From Variovorax ginsengisoli (GTDB lineage Bacteria > Pseudomonadota > Gammaproteobacteria > Burkholderiales > Burkholderiaceae_C): DNA of 64,000 bases. The notes beneath the pieces are model-generated. The model had not been told where the DNA came from. It made no database searches and was given only the letters and a program-made list of their open reading frames with translations. Both the position numbers and the translations under genes were made by a program. The stretch is from positions 248,001 to 312,000 of the forward strand of contig NZ_JAUSRO010000005.1 of NCBI RefSeq assembly GCF_030811835.1, in the 5' to 3' direction. Shown piece by piece: positions 17,913 to 27,658 of this stretch (position 1 is the first letter of the stretch; every line of letters starts with the position of its first letter).

Positions 17913-18485
17913 TCAGTCTTTCAGGAGTTCAGCCAGCCAACCACGGCCCTCGGGCCAGTCGCCCAAGCCGGAGTCGCCGTTCAGGTGTCCGCGCGCGCCG
18001 GCATCGACGAAGCGGGCGCCCCAGTCCTGGGCAAGCTGACGTGCTCGCGGTGCGGCGCAGTACGGATCGTCATTCGCCGCGATGAGCAGCGACGGAAAAG
18101 GCAGGCGCTGGCGGACGATGGGCGCCCAGCCGGGAATGGCCTGTCGCAGGTCGTCTCGCTCCAGATCGCCAGGAGCGACAAGCAGCGCGGCGCGCACACG
18201 CTGCGTGTGGCGCGAGTGGGCAGCCCACGCCGCCACCAGGATGCAACCCAGGCTGTGCGCAACCAGAACCACCGGCCCAGGCGCAGCGAGCACCTCTTCT
18301 TCAAGGCGCATCGACCAGTCGCCGCGCAGAGGCCGCATCCAGTCGTGCTGGTCGACCCGGCGGTCGCCGTGCAAGGCTTCCCAGCGGCTTTGCCAGTGGG
18401 TGGGGCCGCTGTTCTGCCAACCGGGCAGCAGCAGCACCGTGGCGGGGTCGCCCGTTGCTGCACCGGGGGCCACAGGCGCCGTCAC
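17913..18485 (-). CDS. RBBP9/YdeN-type alpha/beta hydrolase between parA and parB
   Basis: The 190-residue serine-hydrolase-fold protein has LLLPGWQNSGPTHWQ at the front, the nucleophile elbow VAHSLGC, an Asp in AANDDPYC and the His in GARGHLNGDSGLGDWPEG. This matches the RBBP9/YdeN family. Its start overlaps the parA stop by four bases (ATGA) and its end is 5 bases from parB, so it is embedded in the partition operon. The substrate is unknown, and a role in partition is not implied by the family. Confidence 0.88.
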   Translation of the reverse strand: MTAPVAPGAATGDPATVLLLPGWQNSGPTHWQSRWEALHGDRRVDQHDWMRPLRGDWSMRLEEEVLAAPGPVVLVAHSLGCILVAAWAAHSRHTQRVRAALLVAPGDLERDDLRQAIPGWAPIVRQRLPFPSLLIAANDDPYCAAPRARQLAQDWGARFVDAGARGHLNGDSGLGDWPEGRGWLAELLKD

Positions 18486-19345
18486 TGCACTTCGCCTTCG
18501 TCGCCTGCGCGCAGGGCCTCAACGCCCGGCATACCGAGCGGAGAGGGGGCTGGCGCAGCATTGGGAGCGAAGGCGCTGGCCGGTGGCAGTTTGTCCACCA
18601 ACTCCTGCGCAAACGCGATGAAGGCCTGGCTGCCCTTGGCGGCTGGATCGAACACCACGCCGGGCAGTCCATAGCTGGGCGCCTCGGCCAAACGCACATT
18701 TCGCGGGATCACGGTGTCGAACACCTTGTCGCCAAAATGGCCCTTGAGCTGTTCGCTCACCTGCTGCTGCAGCGTGATGCGGGGGTCGAACATGATGCGC
18801 AGCAGGCCGATGATCTGCAGGTTCTTGTTGAGGTTGGCGTGCACCTGCTTGATGGTGTTGACCAGGTCGGTGAGCCCTTCAAGCGCGAAGTACTCGCACT
18901 GCATGGGGACGATCACGCCGTGCGCGGCGCACAGGCCGTTCAGGGTGAGCATGCTCAGGCTGGGCGGACAATCGATCAGGATGAAGTCGTACGCTGCACC
19001 CACAGGTGCCAATGCGGTGCGCAGGCGCTTTTCGCGGCGCTCCAGTGACACCATTTCCACCTCGGCACCGGCCAGCTCGCGGTTGGCCCCCAGCACGTCG
19101 TAACCGCAGGTCTCGGAGGCCACACGGGCTTCGGCCACGGAGGCCGATTCGAGCAGGACGTCGTACACGGTCAATTCAAGCTGGCGCTTGTCGATGCCCG
19201 ACCCCATGGTGGCGTTGCCCTGGGGGTCAAGATCGATCATCAGGACACGCTGACCGACTTTCGCCAAGCCTGCGGCGAGATTGACGGTGGTGGTGGTCTT
19301 GCCCACCCCACCCTTTTGATTGGCAATGCAGAAGATCTTGGCCAT
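18482..19345 (-). CDS. parA: Chromosome-partitioning ATPase ParA (Soj type)
   Basis: The 287-residue protein has the deviant Walker A motif NQKGGVGKTTTTVNLAAGLA at the N terminus, the switch region MIDLDPQGNATMG and the Walker B strand FILIDCPPSLSMLT. There is no N-terminal HTH, as usual for chromosomal Soj/ParA. It binds DNA non-specifically and moves ParB-parS complexes. It begins 9 bases after the lysE-like gene stop. Confidence 0.96.
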   Translation of the reverse strand: MAKIFCIANQKGGVGKTTTTVNLAAGLAKVGQRVLMIDLDPQGNATMGSGIDKRQLELTVYDVLLESASVAEARVASETCGYDVLGANRELAGAEVEMVSLERREKRLRTALAPVGAAYDFILIDCPPSLSMLTLNGLCAAHGVIVPMQCEYFALEGLTDLVNTIKQVHANLNKNLQIIGLLRIMFDPRITLQQQVSEQLKGHFGDKVFDTVIPRNVRLAEAPSYGLPGVVFDPAAKGSQAFIAFAQELVDKLPPASAFAPNAAPAPSPLGMPGVEALRAGDEGEVQ

Positions 19346-19354
19346 GTCTGGTAC

Positions 19355-19969
19355 TTATCTCGAAATGGCAAGCTTCACGCCGAAGCCGATCAGGAAAACG
19401 CCCGCCAGCTTTTGCAGCGTGGTCGAAATGCGCGGGTTGGCCCGAAGACGCTCCGACAGCTTGTACGTCAGGAAGGTGGCTCCCAGGCCATACAGGAAGG
19501 TCAACACGGCAATGGTGAGGGCCATCACCCCGAAGGTCTTCAGGCCCTGATGGCGCGCGGGATCGACGAACAGCGGAAAGAACGCCATGTAGAACACGAT
19601 GGCCTTGGGATTGAGCAACGTGATCATCAGCGCCTGGCGGAAGTAATGCCGCGGACGGATATTGAGAATGGGGGCATCGCCCGAACGGGCTCTGAGCATC
19701 TTGAAGCCGAGCCAAGCGAGGTAGCCGGCGCCCAGCCACTGCACGGCATGGAAAGCGGGCGGATAGGCCGCCAGCATGGCCGCCACACCGGCCACCGCGA
19801 GCCACATGAGCACCTGATCGCCAGCAATGACCCCCAAGGTGGCGGCCAGCCCGCCCCTGATACCGCCCTTGGCAGTGGATGTCACAAGGGCCAGATTGCC
19901 CGGCCCGGGGATGGCGAGAAACAGTACGATGGCAGCGACGAACGCGCCGTAATCAGCGATGCCGAACAT
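19355..19969 (-). CDS. LysE/RhtB family translocator
   Basis: The 204-residue inner-membrane protein has about six hydrophobic segments and the family signature FLAIPGPGNLALVTSTAKGG near residue 20, followed by GLAATLGVIAGDQ. Such proteins export amino acids or their derivatives. It lies between rsmG and parA in the leftward block, 74 bases after rsmG and 9 before parA. Confidence 0.9.
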   Translation of the reverse strand: MFGIADYGAFVAAIVLFLAIPGPGNLALVTSTAKGGIRGGLAATLGVIAGDQVLMWLAVAGVAAMLAAYPPAFHAVQWLGAGYLAWLGFKMLRARSGDAPILNIRPRHYFRQALMITLLNPKAIVFYMAFFPLFVDPARHQGLKTFGVMALTIAVLTFLYGLGATFLTYKLSERLRANPRISTTLQKLAGVFLIGFGVKLAISR

Positions 19970-20043
19970 GGGATGCCTGGAGGAGAACGGGGGAAGGCAT
20001 CGAGTCTAAGCGAGTCAGTGGACGCACGGCGGTGCGCACGGGC

Positions 20044-20685
20044 TCAAGTGCCGCGTTTTCGGGCCCAGACGATGCAACGTTCCGCATTCAGCCCCGGAAC
20101 ATGCAATTGTTCCACGTGAAACACGTCGATATCGCCCGGCAATGCCGCCAGCTCCTCGGCAGGTTGCTTGCCCTTCATGGCAAGCCAGACACCCCCAGGC
20201 GCCAGGAGTTGCGATGAACCTTGGTAGAAGTCAGGCAATGAAGCAAATGCGCGGCTGCTGATGACGTCATAGGCGCCCTGCAAGCTCTCCACGCGCGCAT
20301 GGACACCGCGCAGATTGGGCAACGACAGCTCGGCGGACACCTGCTGCACGAAGGCCGCCTTCTTTGCCACTGCGTCCAGACAGCTCACGTCGATGTCTTC
20401 ACACAAGATGGCGATGATCACGCCCGGCAATCCCGCACCCGCACCGACGTCGAGCAGCTTCGCCCTGCCCGGCCGCTCGCGACGCAACGGCACAACGACG
20501 GACAGGCTGTCGAGCAGGTGGTGCGTGAGCACCAGGGCCGGGTCGCGCAACGCCGTCAGGTTGTAGACCTTGTTCCATTTGAGAATCAACGCGCCGTAAG
20601 CCAGCAGTCGCTGGCACTGGCGATCGTCCAGCGTGAGGCCCATTTGCAAGGCGCCCGCGCGCAGCAATTCTGCATCCTGGCTCAA
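20044..20685 (-). CDS. rsmG: 16S rRNA (guanine-527-N7) methyltransferase RsmG
   Basis: The 213-residue SAM-dependent methyltransferase has YNLTALRDPALVLTHHLLDSL, the SAM-binding LLDVGAGAGLPGVIIAI and the later VISSRAFASLPDF. It methylates N7 of G527 in 16S rRNA. It lies in the classic mnmG-rsmG-parA-parB order near bacterial origins. A parS-like site is embedded near its 3' end. Confidence 0.96.
   Translation of the reverse strand: MSQDAELLRAGALQMGLTLDDRQCQRLLAYGALILKWNKVYNLTALRDPALVLTHHLLDSLSVVVPLRRERPGRAKLLDVGAGAGLPGVIIAILCEDIDVSCLDAVAKKAAFVQQVSAELSLPNLRGVHARVESLQGAYDVISSRAFASLPDFYQGSSQLLAPGGVWLAMKGKQPAEELAALPGDIDVFHVEQLHVPGLNAERCIVWARKRGT
20108..20123. promoter_or_regulatory. parS site within rsmG
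   Basis: TGTTCCACGTGAAACA differs by one base from the perfect palindrome TGTTTCACGTGAAACA and matches a form often found as a functional parS. It lies inside the rsmG coding sequence, 2.2 kb from parB. Confidence 0.88.
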
Positions 20686-20755
20686 AACGAAGTCCTCACT
20701 GGTTCAAACTTCGGCAATCGGGCAGGATCCAGATCGAAAGTACTTTTCGCCACTC

Positions 20756-22711
20756 TCATGATGCGACATCCGCTTCATTGGCGGGAGCCATGTCGCGCGC
20801 AAATGCCTTGTGGCCACCCTTGCGCAGATGCACCATCAGCAGGGAAATCGCAGCCGGCGTCACACCGGAAATGCGTGAGGCCAGCCCGAGGGTTTCCGGG
20901 CGATGTTTCGACAATTTCTGCCGCACTTCAAAGCTCAACGCGGTGACCTGCCCGTAGTCGAAATCCTCAGGAAGCTTCAACTTCTCGAAATGGGATGCCC
21001 GCTGGACTTCATCGTGCTGGCGATCGATGTAGCCTGAATACTTGGCTGCGATCTCGATTTGTTCGATTTCGGCAGCGCCCAGCGTCTGCTTGGCTTCGTA
21101 CTTGCCCCCATCCAAAGACATGAGCGCGGCGTAGCTGACATCCGGACGACGCAACAAGTCGCCCAGGTTGTACTCGCGCTCGATCGGCTTGCCGAGCACG
21201 CGTTCCGACTCGGACGCGGGCAGACTCCGCGGATTGACCCAGGTGGATCGGAGTCGCTGTGTTTCACGTGAAACAGCATCGCGTTTGCGCGAGAAAGCAT
21301 CCCACTGCAAATCGCCGACCAGCCCCAACTGGCGCCCTGCTTCAGTCAGACGCATGTCCGCGTTGTCTTCGCGCAATTGCAGCCGAAATTCTGCCCGACT
21401 AGTGAACATGCGATAGGGTTCCGTCACGCCCTTGGTGATCAGGTCATCGACCAACACACCCAAATAGGCTTCATCTCGACCCGGCAGCCATGGGGCCTCG
21501 TCTCGGCACTTCAATGCCGCATTGATGCCGGCAAACAGGCCTTGCGCCGCGGCTTCTTCGTAGCCCGTCGTGCCATTGATCTGTCCGGCGAAGAACAGCC
21601 CCTGGATCGAGCGCGTCTCGAAATTGCTTTTGAGCTCGCGCGGGTCGAAGTAGTCGTACTCGATCGCATAGCCCGGACGCAGGATGTGCGCGTTCTCCAG
21701 GCCCGCCATCGAACGCACCAGCTCGTACTGGACGTCGAACGGCAGACTCGTCGAGATCCCGTTGGGGTAATACTCATTGGTCGTCAGCCCTTCCGGCTCC
21801 AGGAAAATCTGATGACTGTCCTTGTCGGCGAACCGATTGATTTTGTCCTCGACGCTCGGGCAGTAGCGTGGGCCGATGCCGTCGATCTTGCCGGTGAACA
21901 TGGGGCTGCGATCGAAGCCCGATCGAATGATGTCGTGGGTGCGCGCATTGGTGTGGGTCACCCAGCAAGCCATCTGTCGTGGATGCATGTCCGGGCGGCC
22001 CATGAAGCTGAACACAGGCATCGTGTCCGTCGCACCGCCTGGCATGCCATCGCCTGGCTGCTCGGTGCACTTCGAAAAGTCGATGCTGCGACCATCGAGC
22101 CGCGGCGGTGTGCCGGTCTTCAGCCGCCCTTGTGGCAGCTTGAGCTCCTTGAGCCGCGCAGACAATCGGATCGCTGGCGGATCACCCGCCCTGCCGGCCT
22201 GGTAGTTGTCCAGGCCAACATGGATGCGTCCATCGAGAAAAGTGCCGGCCGTCAACACCACCGTGCGCGCCTTGAACGCGATACCCACCTGCGTGACGGC
22301 GCCCACCACGTGATCTCCCTCGATCATCAGGTCGTCGACTGCCTGTTGAAACAAGGACAGGTTCGGCTGGTTCTCCAGTCGATGGCGAATGGCCGCCTTG
22401 TAGAGCACACGATCGGCCTGGGCACGCGTTGCGCGCACCGCCGGTCCTTTGCTCGAGTTGAGGATTCGAAACTGGATGCCCGCCTCGTCCGTGGCAATCG
22501 CCATGGCGCCGCCGAGCGCGTCGACTTCGCGCACCAGATGGCCCTTGCCGATGCCGCCAATCGACGGGTTGCAGCTCATCTGGCCGAGCGTCTCGATGTT
22601 GTGGCTGAGCAGGAGCGTCTTGGCGCCCATTCGTGCAGCGGCCAGGGCGGCTTCGGTGCCGGCATGGCCGCCACCAACGACGATCACGTCGAATTCTTCG
22701 GGATATAGCAT
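20756..22711 (-). CDS. mnmG: tRNA uridine 5-carboxymethylaminomethyl modification enzyme MnmG
   Basis: The 651-residue FAD protein starts with [20 protein letters not shown], the dinucleotide-binding motif. It also has [33 protein letters not shown], and [16 protein letters not shown], all typical of MnmG/GidA. With MnmE it installs the cmnm5 group on wobble uridine. The ATG at 22711 is preferred over an in-frame start 60 bases upstream, because MnmG proteins begin just before the FDVIVVGGG motif. A perfect parS lies within the gene. Confidence 0.97.
   Translation of the reverse strand: MLYPEEFDVIVVGGGHAGTEAALAAARMGAKTLLLSHNIETLGQMSCNPSIGGIGKGHLVREVDALGGAMAIATDEAGIQFRILNSSKGPAVRATRAQADRVLYKAAIRHRLENQPNLSLFQQAVDDLMIEGDHVVGAVTQVGIAFKARTVVLTAGTFLDGRIHVGLDNYQAGRAGDPPAIRLSARLKELKLPQGRLKTGTPPRLDGRSIDFSKCTEQPGDGMPGGATDTMPVFSFMGRPDMHPRQMACWVTHTNARTHDIIRSGFDRSPMFTGKIDGIGPRYCPSVEDKINRFADKDSHQIFLEPEGLTTNEYYPNGISTSLPFDVQYELVRSMAGLENAHILRPGYAIEYDYFDPRELKSNFETRSIQGLFFAGQINGTTGYEEAAAQGLFAGINAALKCRDEAPWLPGRDEAYLGVLVDDLITKGVTEPYRMFTSRAEFRLQLREDNADMRLTEAGRQLGLVGDLQWDAFSRKRDAVSRETQRLRSTWVNPRSLPASESERVLGKPIEREYNLGDLLRRPDVSYAALMSLDGGKYEAKQTLGAAEIEQIEIAAKYSGYIDRQHDEVQRASHFEKLKLPEDFDYGQVTALSFEVRQKLSKHRPETLGLASRISGVTPAAISLLMVHLRKGGHKAFARDMAPANEADVAS
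21260..21275. promoter_or_regulatory. Perfect parS site within mnmG
   Basis: TGTTTCACGTGAAACA is a perfect 16-base palindrome identical to the bacterial parS consensus. It is in the mnmG coding sequence, 1.14 kb from the second, one-mismatch copy in rsmG, and marks the ParB loading region of the chromosome. Confidence 0.97.
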
Positions 22712-22857
22712 GGGGTGGTGGCGCACTTTTCGCGTGCGCGGCGCAGTCTCTGCAAGAGAGGGAGTGCGCATTTTAGTCGGGCCTTGCCACCCGCAAGGCT
22801 GCTGAGGTCATCCCGCCGGCCGGCCGGCGCCGCAAGTCAGTTCAGCAAAGAGAAAAT

Positions 22858-22876
22858 TGCTATAGAAATGATAGCA
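22858..22876. repeat. Small inverted repeat upstream of mnmG
   Basis: TGCTAT-7 bases-ATAGCA forms a short AT-rich hairpin in the 178-base gap between mnmG and the transglutaminase-like gene. Similar short TGCTAT/ATAGCA elements are common between genes in Comamonadaceae. It is a probable dispersed repeat. A second hairpin, GCCTTGC-CACCC-GCAAGGC, lies at 22781-22799. Confidence 0.4.
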
Positions 22877-22889
22877 TTCAAGCGGTGAG

Positions 22890-23846
22890 TCAGCCTACTT
22901 CAGCTGGCGCTACAGCCACCGGCTTCTCGATGCCGATCACTGTTCCTGCAGGTTCGGGCGCGACCGGCGGTGCGACGCTTTCGTCCTGAAGCTCGCGTAC
23001 CGTGATGGTTTTGGCTGTCATGCGCACAGGTCCGAACATGGTGCAGAACGCCACGTCCTTGGCGTCACGCCCCGTGCCCACACGCACAAGGCGGTCAACT
23101 GGCGCCATGCGCGTCGGATCGAACAGCACCCATTGCCCACCCAGCCACGCCTCGAACACCGCGTGGAAGTCCTGCGGTGGTTCGTCGAAATACACGTACC
23201 CCACCACCAACCGAGCGGGAATGTTCAAGGCCCTGCAAAAAGTGATGCCCAGATGCGCGAAGTCGCGGCATACGCCCGCCCGCTGGACGAACACCTCTTG
23301 CGCGGTAGTGGTGGACTCACTGCTGCCCGGTTCGTAAGTGATGCTGTCGTGGATCCAGTCCACAATGGCTTGTACCCTCCCGATGCCCTGTGGCAAATCG
23401 CCAAAGAGCTGCATGGCGGCGCGCGCCATCACATCCGACTCGCAATAACGGGTCGGCATGAGGTAGTGCAAGACCTCGTTGGGAAGGGCATTGACAGGCA
23501 CTTCGGGCAGATAGGGAGCCACGGCCAACGTGGCACGCTGCACACTCGTTCGGTATCGGATGATCAACGACCCGGGCAGAGCGTCGAATCGAATGAATCG
23601 GTTGCCGCTGCTTTCATCGCAAAAGGCATGCATGTCGACCGGCGGCTCTACCACCAGTTCCTCGCTCAGCAGCGCCTGCGTCCCGTTGCGTGTGGCTTCG
23701 ATGTTCAGCAGCAGGTGCGAAGGCCCGGTCAGCTCATAAGACAGGACGGTTTCGATATGTGAGAAATGCACAGCATGACAGCACACGGATGCGCCGCCTC
23801 GTTCAGGAGCAAGCCAGGGGAATTCGAGGGTCGTGAAAGGGGACAT
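22890..23846 (-). CDS. Transglutaminase-like protein
   Basis: The 318-residue protein has an N-terminal bacterial transglutaminase-like region (VLSYELTGPSHLLLNIEATRN) and a transglutaminase core. The Cys-His-Asp triad can be placed in GVCRDFAHLGI, DFHAVFEAWL and VLFDPTR. Such proteins are usually treated as cysteine peptidases or transglutaminase-fold enzymes of unknown substrate. The start at ATG 23846 is chosen because longer forms carry an Arg-rich unrelated tail; the true start may be a little further in. Confidence 0.85.
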   Translation of the reverse strand: MSPFTTLEFPWLAPERGGASVCCHAVHFSHIETVLSYELTGPSHLLLNIEATRNGTQALLSEELVVEPPVDMHAFCDESSGNRFIRFDALPGSLIIRYRTSVQRATLAVAPYLPEVPVNALPNEVLHYLMPTRYCESDVMARAAMQLFGDLPQGIGRVQAIVDWIHDSITYEPGSSESTTTAQEVFVQRAGVCRDFAHLGITFCRALNIPARLVVGYVYFDEPPQDFHAVFEAWLGGQWVLFDPTRMAPVDRLVRVGTGRDAKDVAFCTMFGPVRMTAKTITVRELQDESVAPPVAPEPAGTVIGIEKPVAVAPAEVG

Positions 23847-24047
23847 TGACGCAACAGCGTCAGACCCCGTCGGAGTGCACAGCCTGCGTCGGTATGGCCT
23901 GCGGGCTGCGGTGCCCACGCCGCTGGCGCTCCGGCAATTGCCAATGCGACTGCGTCACGTATAGCACGCGCACCACCCGGTGCGCAGGCGTCTGCAGCAA
24001 GGCACCCAGCGATCGCCCGCGATGCGGCCAGCGCAAGGATGACGCCA

Positions 24048-24233
24048 TCAGTCGATCGCCTTTCGCACCGCGCCCACGCCCAGCGCAGCCAGCACCAGGA
24101 ACACCACGGCCAGAATCAGGAACAGTCCGAACAACACCTTGGCAATACCGGCCGCCCCTGCGGCGACGCCGCCAAAGCCCAATGCACCAGCGATCAAGGA
24201 GACCACTGCAAAGATGATTGCGTACTTCAACAT
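24048..24233 (-). CDS. DUF1328 (YtjA-type) small membrane protein
   Basis: This 61-residue, very hydrophobic protein has two membrane segments: [19 protein letters not shown] and [20 protein letters not shown]. It fits the DUF1328/UPF0391 family, with the conserved [17 protein letters not shown] centre. Function is unknown, though members are often stress-induced in other bacteria. A GGAGCG site precedes the start. The 200 bases between it and the transglutaminase-like start hold nothing I recognise. Confidence 0.88.
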   Translation of the reverse strand: MLKYAIIFAVVSLIAGALGFGGVAAGAAGIAKVLFGLFLILAVVFLVLAALGVGAVRKAID

Positions 24234-24430
24234 GACACGCTCCTTGGGAAGAGAAGACGAATACGGCGGATTGCCGCGTTGGAGCAGAGCTTAAAAAAGC
24301 CAACGACCCGGCCGGATAGTCGGCTGACGCAACGGCCCGTAGGACAAAAACGCCAGGCCGGCTATGCCGGAGCGAAACCGTTAGCATGCGCGCTGTCACT
24401 TTTTCCATACTGTCCCTGGAGCGTTCCCTC

Positions 24431-25039
24431 ATGAAGCTGTACTACTCGCCCGGCGCCTGCTCGCTGTCGCCCCATATCGCCCTGCACGAAGCCGGCCTCG
24501 CTTTCGAACCCGTGCTGGCCAGCACCAAGAGCCATAAGCTCGCCGATGGCACGGACTACTACGCCATCAATCCACTGGGCTACGTGCCCTTGCTCGAACT
24601 CGACGACGGCACGCTGCTGCGTGAAGGCCCGGCCATCGTGCAGTACATCGCGGACCAGGCGCCGCTGAAGAACCTGGCCCCGGCCAACGGCACGCTGGCG
24701 CGTTATCGCCTGCAGGAATGGCTGAACTTCATCGGCACCGAACTGCACAAGGGTTTCGGCCCGCTGTTCAACCCGGCGATGCCTGCGGAAGCCAAGACGC
24801 TGACGATGGAAAAGCTCAAGAGCCGCCTGACCTGGATCGACAAGGAGCTCGACGGCAAGGAGTTTCTGATGGGCGAGCATTTCAGCGTCGCCGACGGCTA
24901 CCTTTTCACCGTGACCAATTGGGCCCAGCCGATGAATGTCGACCTGTCGGGCTACCCGAATCTGGTCGCCTGGCGCGCACGCATTGCCGCTCGCCCTGGC
25001 GTCCAGGCTGCCCTCCAGGCCGAAGGCCTGACGAAGTAA
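24431..25039 (+). CDS. Glutathione S-transferase (bacterial GstA/beta type)
   Basis: The 202-residue protein has a thioredoxin-like N domain starting KLYYSPGACSLSPHIALHEAG, with the Cys-10 region typical of beta-class GSTs, then NPLGYVPLLELDDG, and an all-helical C domain with FLMGEHFSVADGYLF. It probably conjugates glutathione to electrophiles or acts as a peroxidase. GGAG lies upstream of the ATG at 24431. Confidence 0.92.
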   Translation: MKLYYSPGACSLSPHIALHEAGLAFEPVLASTKSHKLADGTDYYAINPLGYVPLLELDDGTLLREGPAIVQYIADQAPLKNLAPANGTLARYRLQEWLNFIGTELHKGFGPLFNPAMPAEAKTLTMEKLKSRLTWIDKELDGKEFLMGEHFSVADGYLFTVTNWAQPMNVDLSGYPNLVAWRARIAARPGVQAALQAEGLTK

Positions 25040-25163
25040 GTCCGGGGCGCAACGACCCGGCCGCTGCACACGCTGCATAGCAGGAAACCGACAACCCCGC
25101 GACAGCGGGTTTGTCATCGCAGGCTTAGGCTGTGCACTTACTTTTCAAGGAAGCGCCCTCTCG

Positions 25164-26267
25164 ATGTCTACCCTTTTCGACCCCGTCCAAGCCGGTGACC
25201 TGCAGCTCGCCAACCGCATCGTCATGGCGCCGCTCACGCGCAACCGCTCGCCCAACGCGATCCCGCCGGACATCGCCGTCACTTACTACGCGCAGCGTGC
25301 CAGCGCCGGGTTGATCGTCAGCGAAGGCACCGCCGTGAGCCACCAGGGCCAAGGCTATTCCGACGTGCCGGGCCTCTATGGCACCGAACAACTCGACGCC
25401 TGGAAGCCCGTCACGCAGGCCGTGCATGCGGCCGGTGGCAAGATCGTCGTGCAGCTGTGGCATGTGGGCCGCGTCTCGCATTGCGACCTGCAGCCCGATG
25501 GCGGTGCGCCGGTCGGCCCCTCCGCCATCACGGCCAAGACCAAGACCGTGCTCATCAAGAACGGCCTGCCCACCTTCGTGGAAACCTCGCCACCACGCGC
25601 CCTCGACGCGAGCGAGCTGCCGGGCATCGTGCACAGCTTTGCCGCCGCCGCACGCAATGCGGTGGAGACCGCAGGCTTCGACGGCGTGGAAATCCATGGC
25701 GCCAACGGCTACCTGCTCGACCAGTTCCTCAAGAGCGACAGCAACCAGCGCACCGACGACTATGGCGGCAGCATCGAGAACCGTGCCCGCCTCACGCTAG
25801 AGATCACCCGTGCGGTAGCCGATGCGGTCGGTGGTGGCAAGACCGGCATCCGCCTGTCGCCCGTCACGCCCGCCAACGACGTGCACGACACCGAGGCCCA
25901 GGCTCTTTTCACTTACGTCGTGCAGCAGCTCGCCACGCTGAACATGGCCTACGTGCACATCATCGAAGGCGCCACAGGCGGCCCGCGCGAACTGCCCGAC
26001 CGCCCCTTCGACTATGAAGCGCTGAAGGCGGCCTACCGCACGGCCGGCGGCAAGGCGGCATGGATGGTGAACAACGGCTACGACAAGCCGATGGCCGAAA
26101 CGGCCCTGGCGCAAGGCCATGACCTGGTCGCCTTCGGCCGCCCGTTCATCTCCAATCCGGACCTGGTGCACCGCATTCGCGACAACGCGCCTTGGGCGCC
26201 GCTGGACAAGGCCACCATGTATGGTGGCGGCGCCAAGGGCTATATCGACTACCCGACGATGGGTTGA
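25164..26267 (+). CDS. Old yellow enzyme family alkene reductase (NemA-like)
   Basis: The 367-residue FMN protein has the N terminus LFDPVQAGDLQLANRIVMAP. It shows IVVQLWHVGRVSH with the His pair that binds the substrate, GFDGVEIHGANGYLLDQFL, TDDYGGSIENRARL, and the C-terminal AFGRPFISNPDL phosphate site. It reduces activated alkenes, quinones or nitro-esters with NAD(P)H. Its last 19 bases overlap the convergent histidine kinase gene. Confidence 0.93.
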   Translation: MSTLFDPVQAGDLQLANRIVMAPLTRNRSPNAIPPDIAVTYYAQRASAGLIVSEGTAVSHQGQGYSDVPGLYGTEQLDAWKPVTQAVHAAGGKIVVQLWHVGRVSHCDLQPDGGAPVGPSAITAKTKTVLIKNGLPTFVETSPPRALDASELPGIVHSFAAAARNAVETAGFDGVEIHGANGYLLDQFLKSDSNQRTDDYGGSIENRARLTLEITRAVADAVGGGKTGIRLSPVTPANDVHDTEAQALFTYVVQQLATLNMAYVHIIEGATGGPRELPDRPFDYEALKAAYRTAGGKAAWMVNNGYDKPMAETALAQGHDLVAFGRPFISNPDLVHRIRDNAPWAPLDKATMYGGGAKGYIDYPTMG

Positions 26268-27658
26268 GACGCCGCCGGGGCCGAAGTCGGCGCAGGAGAG
26301 GCTGGCAGGGCCACCTGCGCGCGAAGTCCACCTGTCTCGGAGGCCGACGTCAAAAGCAGTTCTGCGCCCAGCAACTGGGCATAGCGCGAGACGATCGACA
26401 GGCCGAGCCCGGCGCCCTGCCCCAGCTTCTGGCCGTCTGCACCCTGTGCCCAGCGCTGCATCAGGTCCCGCCGGCCAGCCTCGGGAATGCCGGGGCCATC
26501 GTCCACCACGGCGAGCGTGTGGCCTGCAAGCTCGATGGTCACGGTGCGCCCGCCATAGCGCAACGCGTTGTCGATCAGGTTGTCCAGAATGCCTTCGATC
26601 AGCGCCGTGTTGGCCTGCACGGTGACGGCCTGTTCCAGGCCTCGCGCCCCCAGATCGACGCCCTGCGCATCCGCGCGGGCCAAGTGCCGCAGCACCGCCT
26701 GCTCGGCCAGTTCGTCGAGCCGTACCGGTTCACGCTGCAGCCCGGTGTGGCCTTCGTCGGCCAGCGCCAGACCCAGCAATTGATCCACCAGATGGCTGGC
26801 ACGCGCCTGGCTGGCAACCACGCGGGCAAGTTGCTCGCGCCAGACGGCCGGATCGCGATTGGCCAGGCCGTACTCGGCCAGTGCCCGTATGCCGGCGAGC
26901 GGCGTTCGAAGCTCGTGCGCCACGTTGCCGGCGAACTCGCGCTGGGCTCGCACGCTGTGGCCGAGCCGGTCGAACAGCGCATTGACGGCATCGCCGAGCC
27001 GCTGCAGTTCCAGCGATGTCCGCGCGACATGCACCGGCGCGAGGTCATGCGCATCGCGCCGGTCGAGCGCCTGCTGCAGCTCGCCCAGTGGCCGCAGGTC
27101 GCTGCCGATGCGGCGCCACAGCCAGGCCGCGAGCAGCGCCAGCAGCAACAGCTGCGGCGTCAACGCATAGAACAGCACCTCCTCGATGAGCGCGGTGCGC
27201 GCACGCGTGGTCTGCGCGATCAGCACGCGATAGCCGTTGGGCGCTTCGTGTGCCAGCGCGACCGCGCGCAGGGATTGGCCCTGGTAGCGGATGTCGGAGA
27301 AGCGAAAGCGCTGGCCTTCGCTCGGTGCGGGTACTTGCAGGGCTGTTTCGCCAGCCAGCAGCGAACCGTCCGACCGCAGCACCGCAAAATAAACCGACTC
27401 GATCTGATCGAAGAGCACCGCCTCCACCTCACGCGGCGACAGGGTGAGCTCGATGCCACGTTCGCTCGCCTGCACGTTGGCCGACACCGCATAGGCATCG
27501 TCGAGCAGTGCGTGGTCGAAGGCCTGCTCGGTCAGATGATTGGCCACGCCAACCGCGATGGCCGTACCGACAAGCCAGGTCAGCGCCAGCGGCCACAGCA
27601 CGCCGCGCAGCACCCGGTGCGTGAGCGACCGCGTGGCGGCTTCGCCGCGCAGTTTCAC
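26249..27658 (-). CDS. Two-component sensor histidine kinase (TctE/QseC-like)
   Basis: The 469-residue membrane kinase has a first membrane segment near residue 20, a periplasmic 2CSK_N-type sensor region, a second segment (LTPQLLLLALLAAWLW), and a HAMP-like linker. The phosphoacceptor region is EFAGNVAHELRTPLAGI, and the ATP lid reads LGQGAGLGLSIVSRYAQ. It starts at GTG 27658, overlapping the regulator stop as GTGA. Its signal is unknown. The 3' end overlaps the old-yellow-enzyme gene by 19 bases. Confidence 0.88.
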   Translation of the reverse strand: MKLRGEAATRSLTHRVLRGVLWPLALTWLVGTAIAVGVANHLTEQAFDHALLDDAYAVSANVQASERGIELTLSPREVEAVLFDQIESVYFAVLRSDGSLLAGETALQVPAPSEGQRFRFSDIRYQGQSLRAVALAHEAPNGYRVLIAQTTRARTALIEEVLFYALTPQLLLLALLAAWLWRRIGSDLRPLGELQQALDRRDAHDLAPVHVARTSLELQRLGDAVNALFDRLGHSVRAQREFAGNVAHELRTPLAGIRALAEYGLANRDPAVWREQLARVVASQARASHLVDQLLGLALADEGHTGLQREPVRLDELAEQAVLRHLARADAQGVDLGARGLEQAVTVQANTALIEGILDNLIDNALRYGGRTVTIELAGHTLAVVDDGPGIPEAGRRDLMQRWAQGADGQKLGQGAGLGLSIVSRYAQLLGAELLLTSASETGGLRAQVALPASPAPTSAPAASQPIVG

